Assembly (NCBI GenBank): GCA_002900995.3
Contig: CM035306.1
Span: forward strand, 2,542,001 to 2,606,000
Length of the DNA stretch: 64,000 nucleotides
Direction: 5' to 3'
Source: Ganoderma boninense
Taxonomy: Eukaryota > Basidiomycota > Agaricomycetes > Polyporales > Polyporaceae
Shown: in pieces, positions 1 through 11,095 of the stretch
Layout: the number at the start of each line of letters is the position of its first letter
How positions within the stretch are numbered: the stretch's first letter is position 1
Position numbers and translations under genes: made by a program
The notes under the pieces: model-generated
The model's input: only the letters and a program-made list of their open reading frames with translations
The model's database searches: none
Told to the model about the DNA's origin: nothing

Positions 1-2
1 GC

Positions 3-104
3 GACGGGCCGCCCGCGACGCGATGGGTCGTGGACGGTTCTCCCCAGGTTCTCTTCGTCTCGTTCGCCGTGTCCGAGGGAAGCGGCGCTGTGCCCAAGAC
101 GTAA
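3..104 (+). CDS. Possible C-terminal end of a gene cut by the window edge
   Basis: From base 3 an open frame runs 33 codons to a TAA at 102-104. Third codon positions are strongly GC-rich, like the confirmed genes here, and the peptide has strand-like hydrophobic stretches (VLFVSFAVSEGSG). No family can be assigned from so short a piece. It would be convergent with YME1. This may be chance; the other two forward frames are also open for part of this stretch. Confidence 0.22.
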   Translation, partial: DGPPATRWVVDGSPQVLFVSFAVSEGSGAVPKT

Positions 105-704
105 TCCCCCAGAGGTCTCCCACGGGCCGGCTCAGCAGGGCTCGATAAGGACCCTGGCCGCTGCTTCCTAGGCCCCCTCCTTCTCACCACCCGGCGGGAC
201 TCTCGCCTAGTGTTTCGTCGCGCGAAGCAAGCGCGGGAGTTGAATGTTCAGTGTGTGTTCGCGGTCGCGGTGTGCATGGACGAGAACCAATCTATCTAAG
301 GGCGGAATCCTGGCGGACACGCGTGGTGCGCTTCGCGCCTTTCTATTGGCGCACCGAACCTTCGCTGAGTTGCCGCAGATTCTAGAGAAGGCTGCGGGCT
401 ACCCGTGCGTAGGACGCCGGAGAGTTGGACCAAGGGCCCAGCGCGTCGGGCAACGTCGATCTACCATAATCGGGCCTGGGGTCCACATTATCCACTCGCT
501 CGAAGCGCCCACCGTGGTCACACCAGACGCGCCTGGGTTATGGCTCTCCCGGCGAAGTGGCTGCGGGCCTGACCAGAGCTCGTCGAGAAGGGTGCGTATA
601 TTTACAGCTGTGAAGTATTAAGGCCTGGTACGATTATGAGAATCCGACGCAGAAACCCACGAGCACGTTTGCCATACGGATAGACTACCAGAACATATTC
701 GATG
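105..704. other. Intergenic, no gene recognised
   Basis: About 600 bases between the possible edge gene and the stop codon of YME1. It holds a GC-rich first half and a forward ORF (244-621) of arginine-rich, low-complexity composition without any recognisable motif. I see no RNA gene or repeat. Confidence 0.4.
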
Positions 705-3700
705 CTATGAGCTCTCATCCCTCTTGAGCCGTGAAAGATCCTCCTGTATCACCTCATCTATATTCCGGATGGGCTCTCCCCGGATGACCTTCTGGACCTC
801 CTCGGCGTCCAGGGTCTCGTGCTCCACGAGCGCGCTCGCGAGCTGTTGGGGATACGATCGAGGAGGCAACGCAACGGCGCATCAAGCAATCATCTCCAGT
901 CAGCATTTGTGTCATAAGCATCGCGGGAGGGAACGGGAATACGTACCCGATGCAGCTCCTCCGACTTCGACTTGAGGAGCGCGACAACCCGTGACTCGCC
1001 CGCTATCAGTAGACTGCCAGGCCACAAGGGCAGCGAAGACAAAATCGGTCAGCCGAGGCACGCTCTGGCCCCCGTGTACCACGTCGCTGACCTCCCGAGT
1101 GCACCACAAAGCGGCGTGCGCTGCGAATAGGCTGGGAGGTACAAGGGCACACCGAGGCTGATCGCATGGGAAATTACGTACCTTCGGACTTCGTCTTCTA
1201 TTTCGTCCTTCTTCTTGGGACTGATTGCGTCTTCCCTGTCGTTGAGGTAAACGGGGCCAATCTTGTGGGAATAACCCCAGTTCTACAGTGCGAAACGGAA
1301 TGCATCAGAACCCGAGAGGTTCTCTCCACTTTATCATCGGGGGATAAACTGTCACTTACCTTAACCATGGCTCGCGCTGTCTGTGTTGCACGCTTCAAAT
1401 CCGAGGACGCCCCACTCGTCACGTTCTCGGGTCCGTAGACTAGAAGCAGAGAGCACGTCGAGGTAACAGTCAGCAATGACAGGCACCAGAAGTGCAACAG
1501 GGAAAACGGACTGAGTTCCTCCGCGACTCGGCCGCCCATGCACACGTCGATATCGGCAAGGTATTCCTTCAAAGACACCGAGTATCGATCATCTTTTGGT
1601 AACTGGCTTGTCTGTAACCGTTCAGGGAAGTTGTTAGATACGGTCCAGCAGTGGGAAAAGAGAGATGACGTACAAGGCCCAAAGCGTGGCCGCGAGGAAC
1701 GCAGGTAACCTTGTGCAGCGGCATGGCGCCTTCGGTATACAAAGCTACCAGAGCATGACCACCCTAGAGTTACGGCGATCAAAAACCCTGTTAACCGAGT
1801 ACGATGAAGCAGGGGTCACCGACCTCGTGGTACGCGGTCATTTTCTTAACTTCGTCGCTAATGAAGGTTGTCTTCCTCTCCGCTCCCATGATGATGCGGT
1901 CCTGTCGGACATAGCGGTAGTTGGCGGCTCAGTAGTTGACACATAAACAGAAATAAGAACTGTTACCTTTGCCCATTCAAGGTGGTTTAAACTCACGGCC
2001 TGGGCGCCGTCGCGGGCGGCCTTGACAGCAGCCTGGCTAACAATCACATAAGATTTAGGGGAGGATGAGTAATAGGAATGGGAAAGCTCACTTGACGAGG
2101 TTCTGTAAATCGGCACCAGAAAATCCGACTGTTCCGCGCGCGAGGATCATGGTGTCGACCTCTGTGGACAATGTGGAACCGTGTGAATAATTAGCTGGCA
2201 GCTGAGTGAGCCAAGCCTACCTGGCGCGGTTAACACATTTTTCATATGGTGCTGCAAAATTTGGACACGGCCACGAACATCGGGGAGGGGGACGGCGACG
2301 TGTTTGTCAAAGCGACCCGGTCGTACCAGAGCACTGACAGCGCCACGACATCAGGCGCCCGCAATTGAAAGGTAGAAGAGAAAATAGACGTACGGGTCCA
2401 AGGAGTCGGGGAAGTTAGTAGCTGCGATGACGATGATGCCCTCGTTTTGCAAAAAACCATCCATCTCGACCAGAAGCTGGTTAAGTGTTTGCTTCATGTA
2501 ATGTTGATCACGACTCGAACGCTTTCCGCCGATGGCGTCGAGCTCATCGATGAAAATGATTGCGGGCTGCTTTTTGCGAGCAGCGGCGAAAAGATCGCGA
2601 ACACGCTTCGCGCCAACACCGACGAACATCTCGTCGAACTCAGAACTACGGGAAAAATTAGTTAAAAGACAGACGAAGTGTAACGGCAAGAATGGAAGTG
2701 CCCATACCCTGAAGCAAAGAGGAAAGGCACGCCAGCTTCCCCAGCAACAGCCCGTGCGAGCATCGTCTTACCAGTTCCGGGAGGTCCGGTAAGCAAGACG
2801 CCCTTGGGAAGCTTCCCGCCAAGGGTGCTGAACGCCGCGGGGTCCTTCAAGAATTCGACGATTTCTTGCAGTTCCTGGGAAACGTAGCGGCCAGTTAGGC
2901 GAGATGGAAAGTCCGAGGTGAGCCGACTTACAGCTTTGGCCTCATCGACTCCGTGTACGTCACTGAACTTGTATGTCTTGGCCTGGATAGGTTCAAACTC
3001 GGCTTGACGGGGTCCCGCCTTTAGCAGACCAGAGTTCTCGACCCATATTGACAAAACCACGAGGACAACTAGTGATCCGGCATGAGAAAATGGGTGGGAG
3101 TGAAGCGTGTAAGAACTCACAGAAGGCCACGAGACCAGCAGAAACCACGAATCGGATGAGTCGCAAGAAAACAGTTCCTTTTGCTGTTGAGGTAATAGTA
3201 GCATCAGTAAAACATCCGAGTGTTCTGAGTAGAGTTTATTTGGCATTCAAGTTGCAATCAATGCGGTCTAGAGGGTGGCAGCGGGCCACTGCCGCAATAT
3301 ACAGCTGTCATGATCGGGGGTGAACAGCCTATATGACGTGGTTGACTGGCTACTAAGCCGCTATCGACCAAGGTATTGTATGCGTTCATGGGAGTAGCGA
3401 CGGAGGCTGTTCGGGTCAATAAAGAACTAGAAAGATAGACACGCAAATTATGCTCATCCTTGGATGATAATTGGTGTCAAAGGCCGTAGGCACCAGAGGC
3501 GCGTACGGAGCAGGACATTGCTATGGGAAAGCACGGGATTGGACTCACGTTCGTTGAGGGTCACGACAATGGGGTTCCCAGGGACCCCAGCACCGCGGCC
3601 AAGAGCAGCTCCGAGCGCGTCGAGATCCGTGCGTGTTGACCGTGCTACTGTCTCTTTCCCGGCCAAAACCTCTTGAGCAGCCTGTTGGCTGGATGAGACA

Positions 3701-4468
3701 GGGGGAGGGGATGGTGAGGACGTGACGGAATCCGAGGCGAGAGTAGAACCAGATTCAGCAGGGGTGGCACCCGTGGACGCAGCACCAACTGGCGCAGATG
3801 CAGACAGACTGGATGCAGAAGCAGTAGTAGATGCAAGAGAAGATGCGGTCAATAGTGTGTCTCTTCTCCGAGCAGCAGACGTTATTGACGATTCAAGGCC
3901 AAGGTCGCGCAACGCAGTTAGGTACAGTTTGAATGCCGTTTCTGAACGAATGAGCGGGTGCTCGGGGTGCTATTTGCCATGAGTCAACGAACAGGAAGCC
4001 ACTATAAAGAGACTCACAAATTCACAAGTCCGTTCCCATCGTGCCACTACCGTGTTAAGACCAGGCTTCACCTTCGTGTTAACCAACGCATCAAACAAAG
4101 CAATCTGCTTGTCGACATCCTCCGGGTGTGCGTCCGCCTCTGCTTCGAGTTTGGATACACTGGCCACGACGGCGGGTGGGGGGAGCCCAGTGGGTCTACG
4201 GAAGAGAGATGCAAGGGACAGTGGTCGTGACTGGATGACGACTGGCTGTGTAGCGGTGAGCCTGTGCGCCAGCGCAAACGCGCGTAATTGGGGATTGCAT
4301 GAAGGAAAACTTGACAGTGAGCGGAAGGGCGGGAGAGAATGTCGGACAGTGCGAATGGGGGGTATCTGGGAGCGATATGCACCCAGTCTAAGAAACTGTG
4401 CGTCATGGCCACTCGTTAGTCGACCTTGCCTTTCATGCAATGAAGCGACTCACTATTGACGTGGACAT
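705..4468 (-). CDS. YME1: Mitochondrial i-AAA protease YME1 (FtsH family)
   Basis: ATP-dependent zinc metalloprotease of the mitochondrial inner membrane, with its active site facing the intermembrane space; it degrades unassembled and damaged membrane proteins. Visible in order: a short Ser/Arg-rich N-terminus suited to mitochondrial import, a Ser/Ala/Thr-rich linker (about 3550-3900), a hydrophobic segment (about 3050-3110), the AAA module with Walker A GPPGTGKT and Walker [12 protein letters not shown], and the peptidase domain with zinc motif HEGGH, split by an intron near 1757-1829. The C-terminus ([20 protein letters not shown]) is typical of FtsH and ends at TAG 705-707. The start is inferred: ATG at 4468 gives MSTSI, then a 58-nt intron (4396-4453, GTGAGT...CTAAC...CAG) joins a basic exon. 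An in-frame ATG further upstream (to about 4621) would lengthen the N-terminus. There are many short introns. Confidence 0.93.
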
Positions 4469-5071
4469 CGTCGACGCCAACGCCGGGCGACGGATGGAGT
4501 CCGGAAGAGTGGACCGAGACCAGGACAGCGAGGGTGGATGCGGCAGGCTGGCGGCAGGAAGCAACGTCTCTCGGCACGTGTGACGCAAGCCCTCTATCAT
4601 AGGCGCTAAAATAGGCGCCATCTCTCCGGGGACTCAACGTACTCAACTCCAAGCCTAACAGGGCTAGGTGCTTGTGCATATTCGAGCCTCGAGAGCCAGA
4701 AACAGGAACATTGAGCACTGATATTGCTTCCCATCTCTATTCTACGAAACCCAGTATTCGCTTGCTCACCGGGATGTACGAAGAAGATCCAACGAGCCTC
4801 GCCGGGCCCGTTCCTAGCTTCTCAATAAATGCTACAGTGGGGCCAACAACTTTAAATACGACGAGTGTGCAATACATCGTACACGAACGACGGAGGAAAG
4901 GAAGCTGCTGTACACTGGCACAAATATTTGGACGTTGTTGAGCGCCAGGCTCTGGCTTCTTTTAAAGTTACGGTTGGGCGCCATGACGTCGAAGTATCTA
5001 CCACAGCCATCGCCTTCTCCAGCGCATGCCCGACCCACGCCGTCTATCTCCAATGCCCCCCTTATCCTCTC
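4469..5071. promoter_or_regulatory. Divergent promoter region, YME1 / Mil1-like gene
   Basis: About 600 bases between two outward-facing genes. Short ORFs on both strands are not supported by motifs. Part of it may be 5' untranslated exon of either gene. No specific regulatory box was recognised. Confidence 0.4.
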
Positions 5072-6922
5072 ATGTCGCAGACGAGCGATCTGACTAAAGT
5101 GACCGCTCCCAAGGAGCTCAGCGACCAGCAGTGTGCTGCAGTCTTGGAACGCCTAACGTGCAGCCTCGCAAGCTTCCGGAACAAGGCTGAGATGTACTCC
5201 ACAGCAGAATCCTGGGCAGCCCACGACGCCCCCGACTCTCAAACCCACATAGATTTCGTGGCCTCGCTAGATACTTGGGGGCAGGAAACCCTCAGGGACC
5301 TCTGGCTTGCATGTCGTGAACCAGGAGAGGGTAAGTTCCTGACTTGTTTGAACCCCATCCCATTCGAGAAGCTTGAGCTATGCGCATCAGGCCGTGACCC
5401 ACCGACCTTGGATCCATATTCTGACACGTCTACCTCCGGCCTCCCTCCACTTCCACCCCAGGAGCAACTGATTCCCCTCTTGAATGGCGTGCTACTGTTG
5501 CACGTTACGTCTGGGAAGGAGTACTCGAGTCGCACTCGCACATTCCTCTTCTCAATTGCCCAAATAGATGAGGAATCTGTGGTCGTCACGCTCAAGAACC
5601 CGGGGCGAGCTGTAGAGGAGGCGGAGAAGAAGACCAACGCTGTACGCGAGGAGCATTCCCGTAGAAGCGCAATGATGCGCTATGTCGGGATCGGCGCTGG
5701 TGCCGTCGCAGGCGGCGTCCTCATCGGAATCACTGGTGGATTGGCTGCCCCAGCCATCGGCGCCGGAGTCAGTTCCATCCTTGGCTTCATGGGGGTCGGT
5801 GGGACTGCCATTGGGATTCTGGCTACAGGTCTGGCCGGATCTTCTGTCGTCTGTGCGGCGCTCTTCGGGGCGTATGGGTCAAAGGAGACCGCAAGAATCA
5901 TCACTCAGTACACCAGGGACGTGCGGGATCTTGCCATCAAGCCCGTTCATGCGCCCCGCGAAACCATGGCTGTCCGGCTATGTGTTACTGGCTGGCTGGA
6001 TACCCCGGAGGACGTCACAGAGCCTTGGGTTGTCTTCCGCGGCGATGATACGTTCGCATTACAATGGGTATGCTGACCTCTCAATCCCACACAACCCCGC
6101 TACAACTGATATCATGTTAAGGAAATACAAGCGCTGCAGGATCTCTCAACGGCTTTGATGACCCTCGTGAAGGCGCAAGCAATGCAGTTCCTCCAGGGCG
6201 AAATAGTCAAACACACCGTCCTCGCTGCCCTCTGGAGAGCACTATCTCCCACGGTCTGGACCAAAGTGACCAAACTCATAGGTAAACATACCACCTGATC
6301 GCAACCACAACACAGCAACTCACGACGAACGGCTTTTGCAGACAATCCCTGGGTGACGGCGAAGAACCTCGCCCACCGCACCGGCAAAGTCCTTGGGGAC
6401 CTCCTCGCCTCCCGCGTCCTGGGCAACCGCCCCATCACGCTAATCGGATACTCTCTCGGCTCCACCGTCATCTTCGAGGCCCTGCAGCACCTCGCTTCCT
6501 TGCCCCCCGCTCAGACGCTCGGGCTCGTCCAGGACGTCTACCTCTTCGGGAGTCCCATCCCGACCGATCGCACGTTGTGGGCAGCGGCACGGCGTGTAGT
6601 GTCTGGCCGGCTTGTCAACGGGTACGGCAAGAACGATTATGTACTCGCCGTGCTCGCGCGGGTGTCGGGGATGAGTTGGGATGTTGCGGGCCTTACACCA
6701 GTCGAGCTCCAAGGCGTAGAGAACGTCTCGTGCGACGAGGTAGACGGGCATCTCAAGTGGCGCGGGATGATTGGACAGTGTCTCGCCAAGTGCGATGCAT
6801 ATGGCCTTGACGCTGCCGAGGTCAAGAAGCAGCTCGACAATACACTCGTGAACGCCAGCGGGGAAATGGATGTCAGCCAGGAGACAGAGAAGGCCCCGTG
6901 GGTGGGCCCTGGTCCATATTGA
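5072..6922 (+). CDS. DUF726 / TMCO4 family protein, Mil1 (YFL034W)-like alpha/beta hydrolase
   Basis: Membrane-associated protein with a lipase-type fold. The first ATG in the long frame is at 5072; the frame is open further upstream but only with non-ATG codons. Residues from about 200 form a glycine/alanine-rich double hydrophobic hairpin (GIGAGAVAGGVLIGITGG...) followed by the conserved hydrolase domain with nucleophile motif GYSLGS and a VYLFGSPIP strand. Introns at 6068-6121 (54 nt) and 6282-6341 (60 nt) are clear. A third candidate intron, 5331-5390, is exactly 60 nt and frame-neutral, so its splicing cannot be judged here. The yeast relative is reported to interact with the AP-1 clathrin adaptor medium chain; the substrate of the fungal enzyme is unknown to me. 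The stop is TGA at 6920-6922. Confidence 0.85.
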
Positions 6923-7155
6923 CACCTTTCATGTACACCTGAACAACTGCTGGCGTTGACGAGTGTGAACACACTGAGAGGCGTATGCAGTCAATGGTCT
7001 TTCCGTATATCACTATGGGTCTGATAACAGTAACGTGATTGTCCGATCTAAGCAATACATCGATAGCGAGAGCGTCCATGAAGCTTGACTAAATGGGAGT
7101 GTAGTAGTCCGTGGGTGCGCCATAATATGAACATTAGCAAACGCTCTCATGCTTC
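6923..7155. other. Convergent 3' intergenic spacer
   Basis: 233 bases between two converging genes, presumably holding both 3' ends. It is AT-richer than the flanking exons. No hairpin or repeat was recognised. Confidence 0.4.
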
Positions 7156-8412
7156 TCATGACGATAGTAATCCTTCCAGAGAGCTGATATTGATTCCCAG
7201 GCTCTTGAGCAGGTTCTACACCATACTACAGTCAGCTAATGTGCGTAAGAAGTCTTCAACTGGTGGGCATACCTCAAACTCCGTGATATCGTTGCCTGAT
7301 ATGGGGCATTTGAAGGAGGCCTGCTGCGAAAGAGACGTTGTGAATGGGACAAGCATAACCTTGACCCCGATCTGTGGGAGGAGGTAGCATGTTGAATAAT
7401 GAAGAAACCGACAAGAACTACAACTCAAGACCGCCCACCTTGATATTGACGGTGACCGAAATGTCAGAGGCTGAGACGCTGGGATCAATGCCGCAGTGCT
7501 TTGCGAGGTCGGTAATGACAGCGCCGTTGGGGTCAGTGGCGGCGTTGTACTCGATGGTGACAGGGAATGTGAAATTGGTCTGCGTATGATCCTGAAACTT
7601 GATGTTCGTCATGTGTCCCGACCCGACTTGAGTGCTGTTGATGGGGTAGATGACCTGAGGGGCACAAGGCGAGGAGTTGTTAGGAGCTGCGGATCCATGG
7701 GAAGGTCGAACTTACAGCAGCATCGAGCTTGTATAGCTCCACAGTGAAGAAATTCGGATTGTTGACGCTGTCAGGATATCAGAAGGAAGACAACGATAAA
7801 GGGACATGACAAAGTACCTAATATCAACGGGCAACGCAATGCTGACACTGCTGCTGTTGATGGCAAAGGAGTTTACATCGACAGTCGGCGAGCCAACGAT
7901 GACGTTGGGCGGTCGGAGGTACTGGGATGCAACGGGCTGTGAGCCCCTAGTGGCCTAGCCTCGAATAAAATACACTTACGAGAGCGATCGTGAGGACGAC
8001 GCTGATCAAGAGGAGAAGGAATATCATGAGGGTGCAGCAGAAGAACCGGCCACAACAGCTCGCACGCGAGCCCTTCGTCCACAGATTACCCTGGTAGTCC
8101 TTGCGCCACTGGCGCATGTTTCGAGGGGTCCTGCAAGTTTCGTCAATCGCAGCACTTGAGCATTTGCATGGAGCAGACGTACTTTTCGCCCATCGGCTGG
8201 AGGGTAACATCGTCGTTGTCGTAACCACCACTTGCTGGTCTCACGGCGCCCTCTTTCGTACGGCTGTCGTAGCCCCCATACGCCTGGGCACCCGTCCCGT
8301 CGGTGTATCCCGGGTTTGCATGCTGCTGCTGTACCTCGTACGGGTTGAAGGGGGCATCTTGGTACTGCTGCTGCGCATATTGGGTGTTCGCGTAAGGGTC
8401 GTGGTATGACAT
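7156..8412 (-). CDS. Small single-pass membrane protein with LEA_2-like domain
   Basis: N-terminus (ATG at 8412) is a Tyr/Gln-rich cytosolic stretch (MSYHDPYANTQYAQQQ), then a basic, cysteine-rich segment (CCGRFFCC) and one hydrophobic helix (TLMIFLLLLISVVLTIAL). The rest is beta-strand-like and resembles LEA_2 / NDR1-HIN1-type domains: PNVIVGSPTVDVNSFAINSS, then NNPNFFTVELYKLDA, then FTFPVTIEYNAATD. The last intron is read as GTATGC...CTGAC...GTGTAG, which gives the natural ending NLLKSLGINISSLEGLLSS and a TGA at 7156-7158. LEA_2-like domains also occur in the yeast vacuolar proteins Tag1 and Vac7, so a membrane lipid or vacuolar role is possible, but the function here is unknown. The paired cysteines by the helix could be palmitoylated (inference). 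Confidence 0.72.
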
Positions 8413-8942
8413 CACGGGGACGGTGATCTTGTTGAGAACCGGTCGTTTGACGAGATGGCAACGAGCTCGATGGGAAGACTAGGGGTGAACGTAGGTGGAT
8501 GGAGAGCGAGAGAGAGGAGGCGGCCGGCGCAATGAGGGAAAGGAAATGACCTGTGGTGCGGAAGGGAGCGGATGGACAGCATTGCGAAGTAACGCAGCCA
8601 CTTGGCGCCCATATGCGGCTTACTTAGATGACCATCCGCAGTCTCCACCGTGCGAGTTGGCGTCTCAATCTGCCCTCACAATGCCACCATTCATTGTGCG
8701 GTCTTCGGCGGCGACGGCGCTCATTCACGTACATTCAAAGCGCAAAATATCCGCGTCAGCTAAAGCTATGGATTTTGTTGCGTATATGCGCAAAGACTAT
8801 GTACTATGAATAAGGGAGAAACGTTCATGGAGACAACGATTCCAGTCTGGTCCAGCGGACGGGGATGTCGGGATATACAGTATCTTGACCGAAACAGCCC
8901 CGAGATCAGTTTTCGATCTGCCGCCTTAGAGCCCGAGCAAGG
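8413..8942. other. Intergenic, upstream of the LEA_2-like gene
   Basis: 530 bases between two genes on the minus strand. It contains a GA-rich run near 8500-8530 (CT-rich on the gene strand, as often before fungal start codons). No further gene recognised. Confidence 0.4.
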
Positions 8943-10533
8943 CTAGGAGAAGCCTGTGGATGTCGCAGGCATGAACGGCGTACGCTGACCACCGGGTCCA
9001 GGTACAGCTGAAGCAAGCCTAGAAGCCGAAGGTGTCGCCCCAGTCGTCGTATGGCTAGTAGCAGAATGAGAGGCTGCAGCTGGACGCGGAGCCCCAGAGG
9101 GAATGAACCGTTGTATCTGAGACTGATTTTTGACATGGGGTCCCGGAAATGTGCGAGGAGTTGCCGTCGACGGGTCGCTCGTCTCTCTACTCGGAGTCTG
9201 TGGGATGAAGCGCCTCGAAGAGCTGGATGGTGCGAGTTGTGGGGTCGCCGGAGGACGGAGAGGGGGTCGCTGCCGGAGAAGTTGTGGCGTAGCCTCAATC
9301 CGCGGTGTCCGCGTTTGTCCTTCTGTAGTCGTAGACCAGGCTCCCGGAGGAGGCGGGGGTGGCATTGTCTGCATCGCCTGCTGATCGTGTTGAGCAGTTC
9401 CATCTCCAAGAGTTTGTGCTCGCCTGTTGGAACCGGATTGGATGTGAGAGAGCGTGGGCGCAAGCATTTTACGCTGTTCCTGCGCGCTGGGTGGGGGGGC
9501 ATACGCGTACTGTCTAATTTTTCAGTGACAATTAGCCAGCTTCATCTGCGAGCTATTAAAACTCCTCACGACATATCCCTATGAGAAGCGGATCGTTCAT
9601 GAACACGATGAGACTGCCGGGAGATGATGGAGGGTTGATGATGATTAGGGGGAAGAGTAAACCGGTTTGGACCGACTGGCGTCGATAAAGAGGCTACAGA
9701 GCGTGGACTGGACAGTCTCTGTACCCCATAATGGCTAGAATAGCGAGGCATCCAGGCAGGAACAAATGCAATCATGCGGTATCGCACCTTTCGAGGTCCA
9801 TTCGTCGTCTCTTGCCACCAGAAGAATCGTCCCCAAAATTTCCGCTCAAGCCCTGCAACTGCTGCATAAAGCCTTGATTTTCGCTGCGCAAGTCGTCGAC
9901 TAATCTGGTTATAAGGCTCAATAGGATAGCAGCAGATCTTCGAGGATAAATGAGTACTTTCGGAGCCGTTTTGCTTCTGCGTGTTCCTCTTTGAGGCGCT
10001 CATATAAAGGACGGTATTGCAGATACTTCTTCTTGTAAAATCTGACCAATGAGGCCATCGTGTTCAATTGAAACTGAGATCGGGTGATAGCCGTATGAGT
10101 GAGTACATGGACTGAACAGCGAGTAACGTACCCGAAGTGTATAACCCACTGCATCGAAAGCGGTGGGAGCGGACTCGAACCAGTTCGCCATCGGGGGCTC
10201 CAACTGCGGTGACATAAATACGGACTCCTTGTACCTAGCCTTGAAGACGCACGTCTCTAGCCATGGCAAGGACATGTATACCTGTGCTCCCACATGCTGG
10301 ACAGCTCTGATCCGCGTCTTCGGGCGTATATGACGTCTGTTATTACCTACCACGGGAAACATAGAGCCTGAGGACGTACTAAGATGATTGTTGCAAACAA
10401 CATGACCGCACTCGGTCAACCAGAAAGGAACGCTCGAGAGCGCACCCGTTCCGTCAGCGTACTCTAGGTGGCATATCCCACAGCTGACAAACTCCCAGAA
10501 GTCGAATTCCGGAGGTGCCGCGATATGCGACAT
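8943..10533 (-). CDS. RING-finger protein of the Zip3/RNF212/HEI10 type
   Basis: Likely SUMO or ubiquitin E3 ligase of meiotic crossover control. ATG at 10533 gives MSHIAAPPEFDFWEFVSCGI, running straight into the RING: CGIC, then ECGHVVCNNHL, then after an intron DQSCPACG, which matches the C-x2-C...C-x-H-x2-C-x2-H...C-x2-C spacing of Zip3-like rings. It is followed by the family-typical helix region containing NTMASLVRFYKKKYLQY and a coiled coil rich in Lys/Glu (YERLKEEHAEAKRLRK, VDDLRSENQGFMQQL). The C-terminal part, from about 9700 down, is long, Ser/Pro-rich and disordered, with repeated Arg-Phe-Ile-Pro motifs. At least five short introns are needed. The stop is TAG at 8943-8945. Zip3 type is favoured over a generic RING by ring-then-coiled-coil order and the MASLVRFYK stretch; this is family knowledge, not a search result. 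Confidence 0.7.
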
Positions 10534-11095
10534 GTATTGAGGGCGCCTGGTGGAGGGATGTTGTTTGGAAGAACAAGGGTCTTGAAATGCGGGAGGTCCG
10601 GAAGTAAGGGCTTTGTGAGAGGGTGCGAGAGAGAAGCTTGTGTGTTCCCACGACGCGAAGCTCAACGCGTACGCATCGGGTGTCCTTGTGATGGATCGTG
10701 TCTGTGACGCGTCACGTCGAGACTAAATCCGTCACGCTGACGGCAACAACAGCTCTGGACAGTTCTGGGCAGAGGTTGATCAGGCGCTGTGAGTGACTGC
10801 TGCTTTCAAGACGCATACAACCGCTTACCAGGCTGCAAGTAATCAGGAGCTCTGGAGGCAAGGAGGCTATGCCTTCCGGATCTGAGAAGCAGAGAAGGCT
10901 GAACGTGCTAGTGGCTGGCGCGCGTAGACGGGCGCCTAAGGAAGTGGACGTCCGAAGCTTTGAGATTCAGATTGAGAGTGGGCTGCGGCAGCGCACCCAC
11001 ATAACTCTCTCCCTTCCATCACCTCCCTCCCCCTTCCCGCCCTCCTCCGGGTTTTTACGTCGACGCCTCTGACCTTTGCGGAGTCTGCATCGACC
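10534..11095. promoter_or_regulatory. Divergent promoter region, RING gene / JmjC gene
   Basis: 562 bases between outward-facing start codons. A CT-rich tract (about 11005-11050) lies just upstream of the JmjC start, as is common for fungal promoters. No other element recognised. Confidence 0.4.
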
